Assembly (NCBI GenBank): GCA_946902875.1
Contig: OX336351.1
Coordinates: 1,364,001-1,428,000, forward strand
Direction: 5' to 3'
Length of the DNA stretch: 64,000 nucleotides
From: Nematopogon swammerdamellus
Lineage: Eukaryota > Arthropoda > Insecta > Lepidoptera > Adelidae
Shown here one piece after another: positions 33,393 to 44,004 of this stretch (position 1 is its first letter; the number at the start of each line of letters is the position of its first letter). The notes beneath the pieces are model-generated. The model saw only the letters and a program-made list of their open reading frames with translations. It did no database searches and was not told the origin of the DNA. A program made the translations under genes and the position numbers.

Positions 33393-33960
33393 CTCTAGGC
33401 GTGGGCTGATGTACGTGGGCCCTCATCTGGGGGGCGGAATTTTGAAACATTAATCGAAAGCGACCCCCCCGAGCAAATCGAACATCAGACAAGAGGTTGT
33501 CACGAAAGACATTAATCATAAGCCCGTGAGAACCGACACCTGACTACGGCTTAAAATACGACGCGCGGCTTAATTGCCTTCTGTAATATCGCTCCACTTC
33601 CAGGGGTCGCTTCTATTGTGCTTAGGCAAATTGTAGTGGTACAAAGGGTTTGCGTGCGTGAGTACCGCCCATAGATACCTAAATATAATGGCTAGATCGG
33701 TTTCATCTACATCTTGGCCCCGCTGTCGCCCTCAACGCGTCGTCGTGGGTAAAATATTTTAGTAAAGTGCCATAGACTGTTTAGTGTCTGTGCCTGCTTC
33801 GGAACCACCGATGAGGAAATGGCAGGCTAGATGGACCATTGAGGGCGCTCTCAACGCGAAATCGCTAATATTCCTACTAGTCAAGTTACAGTGATACGCA
33901 TATCATATTTATTTACAGTTTAATACATTGCCTAAAAATATTCTTTCTCGCCTGCATGTC
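33393..33960. other. intronic, no gene recognised
   Basis: Unassigned sequence between the minisatellite and a LINE fragment. Confidence 0.4.
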
Positions 33961-33964
33961 ACTT

Positions 33965-34192
33965 CAATGTGTTCTGCAGATCTTTCCTCTAGAGAACCGG
34001 TAAACTCTGGAACGCTCTCCATGTTCATATATTTTCCCCCTAGTGCAATCTCGGGTCCTTCAAGAGTGGCGTGAATAGACACCTGTCAGGCCGGCATGGA
34101 ATTTGCAATCCCCTCATACGACCGAATGTCCGTGGGCGTCGTTAGACACCTTATGGGTGGCTCGGCACTACATGTCGAGCTTTCAATAAAAA
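33965..34192 (+). pseudogene. LINE 3'-end fragment
   Basis: AACTCTGGAACGCTCTCCA and GGCGTGAATAGACACCTGTC are the DNA of the same ORF2 C-terminal motif as at 24335, then GTGGGCGTCGTTAGACACC of its 3' UTR and an A-run. Confidence 0.6.
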
Positions 34193-34195
34193 AAT

Positions 34196-34398
34196 ACTCC
34201 CACGTATCCCATCTTACTGGATGTAAGATGACCGCATATCAGCCTCGGCTGTGTTCTCCTCTAGTCCAGTATAGCCAGCGATCCAGGGAAGTCTCCGGTA
34301 TGGCACCTACCTTCTCGGAGGTGATATTGGCTGGTCGGAGCATGCGCTTTGGCCCCTCCGACTCAGTCACCCATACCGGAATACATAAAAAAAAAACG
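34196..34398 (+). mobile_element. SINE family C, 5'-truncated
   Basis: ACTGGATGTAAGATGACCGC, TGTTCTCCTCTAGTCCAGTA, GGAAGTCTCCGGTATGGCAC and an A-run at 34386-34396. The reverse of 35815-36075. Confidence 0.75.
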
Positions 34399-34510
34399 TC
34401 CCAAGGGTTAGTTAGAATAGAATGCCACAGCAAAAAATCTGGAAAATTGTACATAATTTGTATAGATTGGTGTTCAATAAAGAATATAATATCATACGTG
34501 CGTAAGTATA

Positions 34511-34722
34511 CCAGACGGCATATAACTTGGACCAGTGCAGCAGCCGATTTTAGGGTATCTTTGGTGGAGGGCGCGGGATGCGACGGCGGGGAGAGCGCCT
34601 GCAGACCGCGTGATTGGTTGGCCCGTCGCCCCCCCCCCCCCCCCCGCCCTCCGCACCGCGCGCGCGCGCCGTTCGCTCCCAAATACACTTCCGCAAACTG
34701 CTCCAGATTATATGCCATCTGG
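34511..34722. mobile_element. MITE with TA target duplication
   Basis: CCAGACGGCATATAACTTGG and the right end CCAGATTATATGCCATCTGG form ~20-bp inverted ends, with TA on each side (34509-34510, 34723-34724). A TA target fits Tc1/mariner-type elements. A C-run of about 20 bases lies inside at 34629. Confidence 0.7.
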
Positions 34723-35149
34723 TAAACACATCTAGACATGTTAACATGTCTATGGAGCCGCCCCGCCCCAGACTCGAGCCGCCATCACGGACAATACTGC
34801 GATCACCCTCTGAAAATTGCTTTCCTAATTTAGGAGGGGCATATCCGAAGGAGCGCGCGTACGAGCCGGGAGTACATTTTTAATATTCAAATTAAATCAA
34901 AATAATACGGAGAAACTGGAGACGGGGCGGGGAATATGTAATGAATACGGACTCAAGCAAACCGCTAGAAAAATAAAGCATGTTTGTATGAATTAATTCG
35001 ATTATTCAGCAAATATCAATCGTGCTGTCAGCCATCTTTATCTGGAATTATTGATAGTAGAATTATTCTTGTTTAGGGATTGTGATGCTGAAGAATCAAC
35101 ACATTTATTTCTAAACGATCTTGCACAAAATCTGTCTGTCTCTAAGGGA

Positions 35150-35415
35150 TAAAATCGAAAACGGCCGAACGAGAGTTCCGAGGTTCGAATCCGGTCGGTG
35201 TGTATCAATGAGTTTTTTCTGACGAAAAAAATTTACGTGCATACCTACACCTGCTGCTTCACCGTTCGGAACCGGTGTAAAACTGTAGGTCCCTTCCCTT
35301 GCCCCTTACTAGGTGGTAGGCTCAAATTACAGCCGACTGGGTTGGTACCACAGTACTTGATGTAAGATGGCCGCATAGCAGCCTCGGTTGTGTTCTCCTC
35401 TAGTCAGATAGAAAT
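35150..35415 (+). mobile_element. SINE family C with tRNA-like B box
   Basis: GAGGTTCGAATCCGGTC at 35183 is a canonical B box. It then has AAACTGTAGGTCCCTTCCC, GGTTGGTACCACAGTACTTG and TGTTCTCCTCTAGTCAG. Confidence 0.65.
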
Positions 35416-35689
35416 CTGGCATATGTTAATATGCTTTAAGTTGAGCCATAGGGAAATCATTTGCGAATTTATTCCCCATGCATGACACAAACTAGTTGTG
35501 TAAAATTTAAATTTATTCTAAATTGTGTTTCATCTCTAAACCACAACATTGAATGAGGGAATGGCCATTTTTGTGAGATTTGTAGCCTAAAACCATCTTG
35601 ATAAGTGACAGAATGTAACAGCGGAACCGTATGTGAATCGATAAAGTGATTCTCGAGTTATAAGGATATTATAATTAGTCAGAACGCTG

Positions 35690-35808
35690 GGCTGGTCGGT
35701 ATTTGGATGGGTGATCGCTCGACCGTTGTTGGAGGCTGACCGTGGTTCGGATTGCACGTAAAACTCTAGATCCCTTCCCTTCTTACCTTACTAGGTGGTG
35801 ATTCAATT
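35690..35808 (+). mobile_element. SINE R-head fragment
   Basis: GATGGGTGATCGCTCGACC, GGAGGCTGACCGTGGTTCGG and CCCTTCCCTTCTTACCTTAC match the R head, without the A tail. Confidence 0.7.
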
Positions 35809-35812
35809 GTGA

Positions 35813-36075
35813 TTTTTTTTTTAATGTAATCCTGTATGGGTGGCTGAGTCAGAGGGGCCAAAGCACATGCTCTGACTAGCCAATGTCACCTCCGAGAAGG
35901 TAGGTGCCATACCGGAGACTTCCCTGGATTGCTGGCTATACTGGACTAGAGGAGAACACAACCGAGGTTGCTATGCGGCCATCTTACATCCAGTGCGGTG
36001 GTGCCAACCCAGTCGGCTACAATTTGAGCCTACCAACTAGTAAGGGGCAAGGGAAGGGACCTACAGTTTTAGTTT
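35813..36075 (-). mobile_element. SINE family C, reverse
   Basis: A T-run at 35814-35822, GGGTGGCTGAGTCAGAGGGG, CCGAGAAGGTAGGTGCCATA, CTATGCGGCCATCTTACATC and GGGAAGGGACCTACAGTTTT. Confidence 0.75.
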
Positions 36076-36543
36076 CAGTTTATAACGTTTACAATTACAG
36101 AACCAATCTTTATTTGAAAATAAACAAAACTCTTATTATATAAATATGAATTACCACAACTGTGCAGTTGCATCGGACCTAGATTTTTTTATTTCATTCT
36201 TATTTATTTACGTTGTAGGTATTTCTACATCTCTTACAAGTAGCCAGCATTATCCTCATAACGTAAGATTTGTTATCCTAGGTTGATTGTGTTTAGGGGA
36301 AAGAAAATCCATAAATTTCACGTTGTGCCACTCAGTTGGTCCACGGGGCTTACGATGTTTCTCCAAGAGGCTCGGCAATGAATGAACACCTTGATCGCGG
36401 GGTGGAAACAATATTCTCGCCCCACATAAGTGTACGCTGGTGAGTTTTTAAAGATGTATGGAAATTATTTATGAAGGAAATGAAGCATTTAGTTAGCGCT
36501 TTAAAAAATTCCACGACAGCAGATACCTAACACCCGAGCATAA
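36076..36543. other. intronic, no gene recognised
   Basis: AT-rich, unassigned. Confidence 0.4.
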
Positions 36544-36776
36544 CCTACAATCAGGGCCGTCTTTGGCCATGGAGGGGCGATTGGGCGCATTTGGGGCCCT
36601 TTTAAATAAAAAAAAATATGTGAACGAAAACATCAGTATTTTGATTTAGTGACTTGAATAATTGAAATTTATTAAATTTAAAAGTATGCACTTTATAGAA
36701 TACGATATTATTTTGTAATTAAATTAAATTTTCTCAGTACCAGCATATTGAAATAGCAGCTTCGAATGCTTTAAAG

Positions 36777-37845
36777 CAGGGGTCGGCAACGTTTTACTAT
36801 AGGAGGGCCATAATTGTTACCAGAGGATCAGTGCGGGCCGCATCTCATCTTCATAAGTACATACAATTTTATAATAAAAAAACTATTTAAAAAAATATAA
36901 AAACCGCCTTCAAAAATGTATGAAATAAAAAAAAATCATGCATCATTTTTGCTTGCTTTGCTAGCACCGCCTTCAACTCTAGGGTTCGTTTTTTTTTATT
37001 TCATACATTTTTGAGGGCGGTTTTCATATTTTTTTAAGTAGTTTTTTATTTCACAGTTTTTTTTTTATTTTTGCTATTAATGTACTCAGCGGAATCGCTC
37101 GGCCTTCGGCCTCGCGATTCCACCTTGCTTTCCAATCCGATCTTGACCAAATTGAAATGGGACCACACGGGAAGCACCAGCTTTCAAATAAAAAAAAAAT
37201 CATCAAAATCTGTTCACCCAGGCGAAAGTTCTGAGGTAACAAACATAAAAAATAAATAAAAAATAAAATACAGCCGAATTGAGAACCTACTCCTTTTTTT
37301 GAAGTCGGTTAATAAAACGCATTGATGCATTTTTAATCATATTTATTTGAGTTCAAGTTATATATTTCAATGAAATATTACTATAAAAAACTGTCAAAAT
37401 CTTAATATGCGATTTTTGCGGCTGCATTTCACTTGCAAGTTTTGGAATATCTGCTTGCATCTTCGACGTGGAAACGTGCAGTATCGCATCTAAATGTGCA
37501 TCAGTTAATCGGGAACAATGCTTATTTTTTGTAAGCCAACGCGTTCGTGAATGTCACAGATTTCAGTTTAGGCGTGAAATAAAAACAATTTTTTTTATCT
37601 TAATCTAAGTTTAGGCCTTTAGCCGTATTCGGAGATGTCAGCACTATGGTGACTTTTAAAATATTTAATTCCGAATGATAAGACCTTTATTTACAAAAAA
37701 TTCGGAGTTTTTCCCAGTGGTCAGACTGATGGTCAGATTAGTCTGGCCAACGGGATTTTTTTTTCCCGTTGGTCAGATTCGCGGGCCGCAAGGAGGACGC
37801 TCGCGGGCCGCCTGCGGCCCGCGGGCCGCCGGTTGCCGACCGCTG
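36777..37845 (-). mobile_element. inner hAT element with 8-bp target duplication and transposase scrap
   Basis: Ends are CAGGGGTCGGCAACG and GTTGCCGACCGCTG; CTTTAAAG is repeated at 36769-36776 and 37846-37853. On the minus strand, 37401-37535 encodes SRLTDAHLDAILHVSTSKMQ followed by ADIPKLASEMQPQKSHIK. This pattern (SRLTDxHLxxILRVST) belongs to the C-terminus of ZBED/Charlie-like hAT transposases. The rest of the transposase is gone. Confidence 0.88.
36880..37315. repeat. third-level repeat nested in the inner hAT, with a hairpin
   Basis: 36893-36935 (CCGCCTTCAAAAATGTATGA) pairs with 36993-37025 (TTTCATACATTTTTGAGGGC). It is followed by CTTTCCAATCCGATCTTGAC and ends in TTTTTTTGAAGTCGGTTA, an end I recognise from dispersed moth and butterfly repeats. 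Boundaries are approximate. Confidence 0.6.
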
Positions 37846-38118
37846 CTTTAAAGAATTCGAGAAATTATAAGCTATTTATTTTCTGATTCTTTTTGTTTAG
37901 ATTTAGTAATTTTGTTTTCATTGTTTAAAAGATATTTAGAAACCACACGGGGTTTCCGATTTACATTCAAAGTCAATTCATTGTAAAATATATAAAACAT
38001 TGAGCTCATCTTTTTCGGTGTAAACGACGACGTCGTCGGCACTTTGGGGCGATTCGGGGGCCCCGGGCTCGTACCCCACGTCATGTGCCCTTATGAAAAA
38101 GACTTCCCTGCCTACAAT

Positions 38119-39050
38119 GCCGCCAGCGAAGCTGCGGGAAAAAGCTAGTTACAATATAGTCTCTTTTTAGGAAGACACAGGAAAGTGACGTTTGGAGTGT
38201 TGCCAGTTAACGACAAATTTCAAATAGTAATGTAGTTGTTATCGATAATTTGATCGATCGATTAGCTAATGAAATGCTGTAAACTCGAATATTTATGAGT
38301 ACCTAATTTTGGATTTCATTGACAAAATCATCAATTAAATCTAGCTAGAACAAAATTTAAACAGGCAACACCACAAGTAGTGCATATGAAGGTGTGACGC
38401 TCGTGTGTGTACACCAGTAATATGTGGTGTGCACAGTGATACAGGAAAGATAATAATTTTGTTTCACTTTATTTAAGGTGACGTGAGGCTGCGACTGACT
38501 CGAATTTCAAGAAGTTTACCACCAAGATTTACTTTTAATACTTCATCTATCAGCGCAAATCGATAGCTTTTTTTTTAAACACGATTTGTATTACTTCGCT
38601 CGATAGAAAAAAATCATGAACATGCCTATGAATTTAGTTGTAAAAACGTATTTAAGGCAACGTGACCAAATCAAGGATTTGGAAAAAGTATATTTTATTT
38701 ATTGAATATATATCTAAATAATCTTATATCTAATATATCTTTTTGCATTTTTGTTTCGATCCGTAGTTTTGGAATAAAAAAATAAAAACCTAATTTTCGC
38801 TTGCGCTAAAATTGTTTGATTGGGTTGCATCCTACTTCAACCAGCAAAAGCGGCGCCTTAAAAGAGGAGTACGGGTCAATACGGGTTGACAGGGTCTTAA
38901 TGTTAGGACATCCAAATAGCATTATAATTAACACTAAAGATTATTCAATCGATAATAGTCGATAGTATTTTTATCGACTTCAATCACTAGTTGTATGAAG
39001 CGTGCAAACCTCTAATATCAGTCCAACTTCACTATCCTCCGTCTCCCTCC
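38119..39050. other. intronic, no gene recognised
   Basis: Starts with a scrap of the GCGAAGCTGCGGGAAAAAGC end-sequence. The rest is unassigned. Confidence 0.4.
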
Positions 39051-39059
39051 AAAAATAAA

Positions 39060-39262
39060 ACGTCAGACTGTCCAATGCTTATCAGAAATAACGTTGCCGA
39101 GCTCTGCGGGCAGCGGAGGGGACGGCGCGCGATTGGGTGGTATCGGGCGGTATCGCGCTCTGATTGGTTGGTAACGAATGGCATTTGTACGTATATACAA
39201 ACGTCGTGTTACGCTGGCGCGGGGAAGGTCCGACGTCCTTACCTATCAAGTGTTCTTGAATA
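39060..39262. mobile_element. short MITE related to 1130-2608
   Basis: CGTCAGACTGTCCAATGCTT, CGAGCTCTGCGGGCAGCGGA, GTTACGCTGGCGCGGGGAAG and TCCGACGTCCTTACC match 59896-60118. Confidence 0.7.
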
Positions 39263-39635
39263 GAACTTTAGACATAATTAAGAAAGAACTACCGAGTTAC
39301 ATAATATATTATGTAAAAGTACTCGTATACGCGAAAACAAATTTCTAAACCGCAATAGTAGGTAATTTTATTTTACACCGCACGAGAGATAGAATATTCT
39401 ACAAAATAAGTACCACGGAGGAGTGAGTAGAAAGGATTACAAACGATAGATACAGTTTCCGTTTTATTTAAATTTTAATTAAAAACGTGCGTCGTCGCCA
39501 GTACTGGAAGTAGCGGGGAGACACTGAGTACTTCCTGGTCCACCTTTCACGCAAATTTTAACTCCACGTGTGCTGTGCTGGATCGCGACCACTTCTTCGT
39601 GGACGCGAGTCGCGACTAATTCAATTTTATTATTT

Positions 39636-39843
39636 ATTTTTATGAAAACTGACTCGGTTAGCTACATCACCTGCAACATCCGTGATGTCTGTCCATAACA
39701 CCTTTGTGAACTAGGTGCCTTAGTGCTTCCCTTTTGGTCGTGCCGGGTACACTGAACTGTACGGAAAACACGAACTATTCACATAACCGTTTCGACCGAC
39801 CTTCATTCAGTGCGGTGGTATCAGTGCCCGTACTGGGTTAAAC
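39636..39843 (-). mobile_element. SINE A tail, 5'-truncated
   Basis: ATGAAAACTGACTCGGTTAG, CATCCGTGATGTCTGTCC and TCAGTGCGGTGGTATC; diverged from the other copies. Confidence 0.75.
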
Positions 39844-40735
39844 AATTTTTTTTTTATTTTTTTTTTTAAACTTTTATAGAAACAAACTGTTACAATATTA
39901 ATACCTGTGATTATCGATGCCTGTGATTAATACATAGAAAATTAACTCTAGTCTAACACCTAAACCAGTAAAGTTTCTACAATTTAATTTTAATCCTACA
40001 AATTAATAATATCAACAAAACTTATAGATAATATATATAGATAAATATGAAATGTATATTTGTTTAAATTTGGAAAAGAAAGAAAAAATATTTATTGAAT
40101 TGCTAGAAACGAAAAAAAAACTAAAAGAAAAACATTGCGATTTAGAAAATTCTTGAGAAAGTGAGTACAATTACCTATAGTAATAAATTATAACAGAGTT
40201 TTTTGAATTGACATAAACTAGTGTTAATGATGTCGATACTGCAGAGGAAATCATTATAATCTCTTACAGCCTTATCTACCATACCACATAGTAAGGTTCT
40301 TACCTTACTATGTGGTATGGGAGTGTACCTAGTTTTTAAGTGGAATCCGCAATGCCACGCCAACTTCGATGGCGTATGGCCCCAGTTGGTCGAGACATAC
40401 CGAGTTTGCTTAGACCAAATCCTCTCTGCTCTCTCCTCCGTGGCGAGCACCCGCTGCAGTGCAGCGCACCCGTACAGATTAAATTAGCATATTTCAAGCC
40501 GCAAGCCGCACTCGATATCGGCCTGCACTATAAGCCGAGCACGGATGAGCACACCCGAGTGGGTCAAGGACTGCTTATGCGGGATTTACGCTCGGCCGAA
40601 CAGGTGCAGGACTCAACCGTGTGTCTACTATATATACACTACGCGTTTAGTGAGCATGGGTATATGCCTTTACGGGTTTCGTATCCTAAAGGCCTGTTAA
40701 AGACATGACCTGTGTATGGCCCAAGAGCGCTGCAC
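39844..40735. other. intronic; short hairpin, no gene recognised
   Basis: CCATACCACATAGTAAGG and CCTTACTATGTGGTATGG at about 40280-40320 form an 18-bp perfect stem. 40360-40450 contains a scrap (CTCTCTGCTCTCTCC, CCGTGGCG) related to 45845 and 55050. T-rich at 39848-39870. Confidence 0.45.
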
Positions 40736-40739
40736 ATTA

Positions 40740-42354
40740 CTCGCTGGCTGTGCTGTCTACAGCATTTTGTGCTGTGTCTACAGGCGATCAGCCGGGCGCC
40801 AATGCAGCACGGCAACGGTGGCAGCTTGGTGCGAGGCACTTATATCTGCCGGTTGTGCTGTCTACAACATGTTGTGCTGTCTGTACAGGCGAGCAGCCGG
40901 CAGCCATGCAGCACGGCAATGGCGGCAGCTTGGTGCGAGGCACATAAGTCTGTCCGTTGTGCTGTCCCCAAGATGTTGTGCTGTCCACAACATGTTGTGC
41001 TGTCTGTACAGGCGAGCAGCCCGCGGCTATGCAGCACGGCAACGGTGGCAGCTTGGTGCGCGGCACATAAGTCTGCCGGTTGTGCTGTCCACAACATGTT
41101 GTGCTATCTGTACAGGCGAGCAGCCGGCAGCCATGCAGCACGGTAATGGCGGCAGCTCGGTGCCTGGCATATAAGTATGTAAGTTCTGCTGTTTACAACA
41201 TGTTGTGCTGTCTGTACAGGCGAGCAGCCGGCAGCTAAGCAGCAAGGCAATGGCGACGGTTTGGTGCACGGCACATAAGTCTGTCGGTTGTGCTGTCTAC
41301 AACATGTTGTGCTGTCTGTCCAGGCGAGCAGCCGGCAGCCATGCAGCACGGCAACGGCGGCAGCTTGGTGCGCGGCACATAAGTCTGTCGGTGGTGCTGT
41401 CTACAACATGTTGTTCTGTCTGTACAGGCGAGCAGCCGGCAGCCATGCAGCACGGCAACGGCGGCAGCTTGGTGCGCGGCACATAAGTCTGTCGGTTGTG
41501 CTGTCTACAACATGTTGTTCTGTCTGTACAGGCGAGCAGCCGGCAGCCATGCAGCACGGCAACGGCGGCAGCTTGGTGCGCGGCACATAAGTCTGTCGGT
41601 GGTGCTGTCTACAACATGTTGTTCTGTCTGTACAGGCGAGCAGCCGGCAGCCATGCAGCACGGCAACGGCGGCAGCTTGGTGCGCGGCACATAAGTCTGT
41701 CGGTTGTGCTGTCTACAACATGTTGTTCTGTCTGTACAGGCGAGCAGCCGGCAGCCATGCAGCACGGCAACGGCGGCAGCTTGGTGCGCGGCACATAAGT
41801 CTGTCGGTGGTGCTGTCTACAACATGTTCTGTCTGTACAGGCGAGCAGCCGGCAGCCATGCAGCACGGCAACGGCGGCAGCTTGGTGCGCGGCACATAAG
41901 TCTGTCGGTGGTGCTGTCTACAACATGTTGTTCTGTCTGTACAGGCGAGCAGCCGGCAGCCATGCAGCACGGCAACGGCGGCAGCTTGGTGCGAGGCACA
42001 TAAGTCTGTCGGTTGTGCTGTCTACAACATGTTCTGTCTGTACAGGCGAGCAGCCGGCAGCCATGCAGCACGGCAACGGCGGCAGCTTGGTGCGCGGCAC
42101 ATAAGTCTGTCGGTGGTGCTGTCTACAACATGTTGTTCTGTCTGTACAGGCGAGCAGCCGGCAGCCATGCAGCACGGCAACGGCGGCAGCTTGGTGCGCG
42201 GCACATAAGTCTGTCGGTTGTGCTGTCTACAACATGTTCTGTCTGTACAGGCGAGCAGCCGGCAGCCATGCAGCACGGCAACGGCGGCAGCTTGGTGCGC
42301 GGCACATAAGTCTGTCGGTGGTGCTGTCTACAACATGTTGTTCTGTCTGTACAG
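40740..42354 (+). repeat. 104-bp minisatellite carrying 15 decoy splice acceptors of the dpr last exon
   Basis: Tandem units have a 104-bp period, with 101-bp variants lacking 3 bases and one 123-bp variant. Each holds 49 bases of intron end (AACATGTTGTTCTGTCTGTACAG) and 55 bases of exon start (GEQPAAMQHGNGGSLVRGT). Exon-like starts fall at 40784, 40889, 41012, 41116, 41220, 41324, 41428, 41532, 41636, 41740, 41841, 41945, 42046, 42150 and 42251; the real one is 42355. In units from 40889 on, a stop ends the frame soon after the shared start, at GGCACATAA in the standard unit; the unit at 41220 has substitutions and the unit at 40784 is diverged. No strong donor is seen within a unit. Downstream units are nearly identical, while the first five or six differ from one another, which suggests recent expansion at the exon side. 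Confidence 0.95.
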
Positions 42355-42521
42355 GCGAGCAGCCGGCAGCCATGCAGCACGGCAACGGCGGCAGCTTGGT
42401 GCGCGGCACGGCGTGGTTGGCGTGGCTGCACGTGGCCGCGGCACTATCCGCCGCGTCGCCACGGCCCTCTTCTGTCGCGCGAGCGTTGGTGCTGATCGCG
42501 ATAGCTACACTCCTTCCGTAA
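42355..42521 (+). CDS. dpr: dpr-family gene, last recognisable coding exon with hydrophobic C-terminal tail
   Basis: The split Gly codon is completed, followed by EQPAAMQHGNGGSLVRGT, which continues directly from HVLNG as in Dpr proteins. The exon then reads AWLAWLHVAAALSAAS and ends VARALVLIAIATLLP before TAA at 42519-42521. The hydrophobic C-terminus fits a GPI-anchor signal or a membrane tail. The acceptor CTGTCTGTACAG is the last of 16 tandem copies; only in this copy does GGCACG replace the GGCACATAA stop found in the decoys. The stop codon is embedded in a strong donor (CC|GTAAGTATT at 42518), so an extra small 3' exon is possible. Confidence 0.9.
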
Positions 42522-42644
42522 GTATTACTGACAGAAAAAACTTGATCTTGCATCGCAGTGTCACATTCTCATCAAGCACGCGTCTCACTATTCACATACA
42601 TCATACGATGAATTCTGTGAACTATGCTGTGAACGTGCCGCATT

Positions 42645-42915
42645 AATGGATGCTTACGCACTCGACGAAAGCGGCACGGCAACGTCGCGGCGACGGTAAC
42701 GTCACGGCCACGACACGGCAGCAGTGAGACTAAAATGTATGAAATACCGCGGCGGTGGCGGTGGCGGCATTAAATTACCATCGCCGCCGACCAGTGCGAA
42801 AGCTATTCGTTATGTTTTCATTAACGTTTGTCTCTCTTGCTGTCGTGCCGTGCTCGAGGCGTTACCGTCGCCGCGTCGTGCCGTTATCGCCTAGTGCGCA
42901 AGCAGCCACTGTCGA
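42645..42915. mobile_element. MITE-like TIR element, copy 1
   Basis: Left GCTTACGCACTCGACGAAAG and right CGCCTAGTGCGCAAGCA are imperfect inverted ends. The interior is rich in CGGCACGGCAACG-type words. The relative at 47088-47456 shares GTGCCGTTATCGCCTAGTGC. Confidence 0.6.
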
Positions 42916-43129
42916 TACTCGCATACAAAGTGAGACATATTCGCCAACATCACTTCACCGTTCCATAAACCCCGTAGTAAGTACGAACGAGGCCGCGATA
43001 TCGGCAATGCCGCTCCCACGTTTTATGGCGACAGCCGTCTGCTACGAGCGTTGGCATTTAGTGTAATAGCTCTATCGAGTAAATGAGGAAACTCCTACTC
43101 TTCTTCAATTGCACAGATAATCCTAGAAA

Positions 43130-43345
43130 AATTACAAATTTAAAAAACCCCCGACCCTTAAAAAGTCAAAAATAATTTCCGTTTACTCACTTAAAGGAGT
43201 CGGTAGACCGCTAAGTAAATTCCCGCGCAGCTCGGAGTTATTATATTTTATTTACTTAGCGGTCCCCCGACTCCTTTAAGTGAGTAAACGGAAATTATTT
43301 TTGACTTTTTAAGGGTCGGGGGTTTTTTAAATTTGTAATTTAACT
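43130..43345. repeat. ~85-bp-arm hairpin
   Basis: AACCCCCGACCCTTAAAAAG through GGAGTCGGTAGACCGCTAAG on the left (43147-43218) is the near-perfect reverse complement of 43252-43328. Confidence 0.9.
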
Positions 43346-43540
43346 TTTATTTAAAGCTTTTTTTTAAAAAACCGCATGAAATTCGGTCCACTTTTCAACA
43401 TAATTAATTTTTTTATTACTTAATTACTTGATTACTTGATTACAAACATAGCTAAGAACCATCCCGATTAAACAAGCTTCCTAATAAAAAAACCGCATCC
43501 AAATCGGTCCATCCGTTTGGGAGCTACGATGCCACAGACA

Positions 43541-43577
<37 letters not shown>
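43541..43577. repeat. (CA)n microsatellite
   Basis: About 18 CA units, in a scrap ending CGTCGGGGGTTAAAAAA. Confidence 0.97.
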
Positions 43578-43581
<4 letters not shown>

Positions 43582-43696
43582 AACTTATAACACCCCTCCG
43601 TTTTTTTCGTCGGGGGTTAAAAAAAAGATCTTGTTTACCTGAATCCACTTCTCATAGAAGGTAGGAGTTGACGGCGAACTTTAAAAGAGGAAAGTC

Positions 43697-43996
43697 ACAA
43701 AGACCGTATCAAACTAGATAGACGCAGTGCTGAGGCTCTGCGCTGGTTTCACAAAAGGAATATGAACTTATAAAGGAATATGATTAGCCTATCGCGCACA
43801 AGCGAGCGGTAAGAGGGAGCGATGCATAAGGCCCTAATGTGTTAAAAAGAGACAAATAGTTTTCTTACCGTCTTTCTCCGCTCTACGAGGATTGTCGGTA
43901 TTGCAAGCAAGTGAGAGGTGATACCGGAGTTTTGGAGCATGATTGTTGAGAAAATACTTATCGAGCACCGCATCTATCTAGTTTGGTACGGCCTTT
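43697..43996. mobile_element. 300-bp MITE with GGAAAGTC flanks
   Basis: AAAGACCGTATCAAACTAGA on the left and its near reverse complement TCTAGTTTGGTACGGCCTTT on the right. GGAAAGTC is at 43689-43696 and 43997-44004, which fits an 8-bp target duplication. Confidence 0.75.
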
Positions 43997-44004
43997 GGAA
44001 AGTC

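Larger units (their letters stand above)
36552..38110. mobile_element. outer hAT-type element with 8-bp target duplication
   Basis: Ends are CAGGGCCGTCTTTGGC and AAAAAGACTTCCCTG (shared inverted CAGGG..GTCTTT). CCTACAAT is repeated exactly at 36544-36551 and 38111-38118. The outer element is only about 480 bp without the inner insert. Confidence 0.85.

Noticed and set aside
34096..34739. Long ORFs with poly-Pro or poly-Gly
   Set aside because: They cross a SINE and a MITE and owe their length to a C-run.
40705..42646. Many overlapping Cys-rich ORFs on both strands across the 104-bp array
   Set aside because: They are by-products of the tandem unit. Only the frame joining the dpr exon is meaningful.
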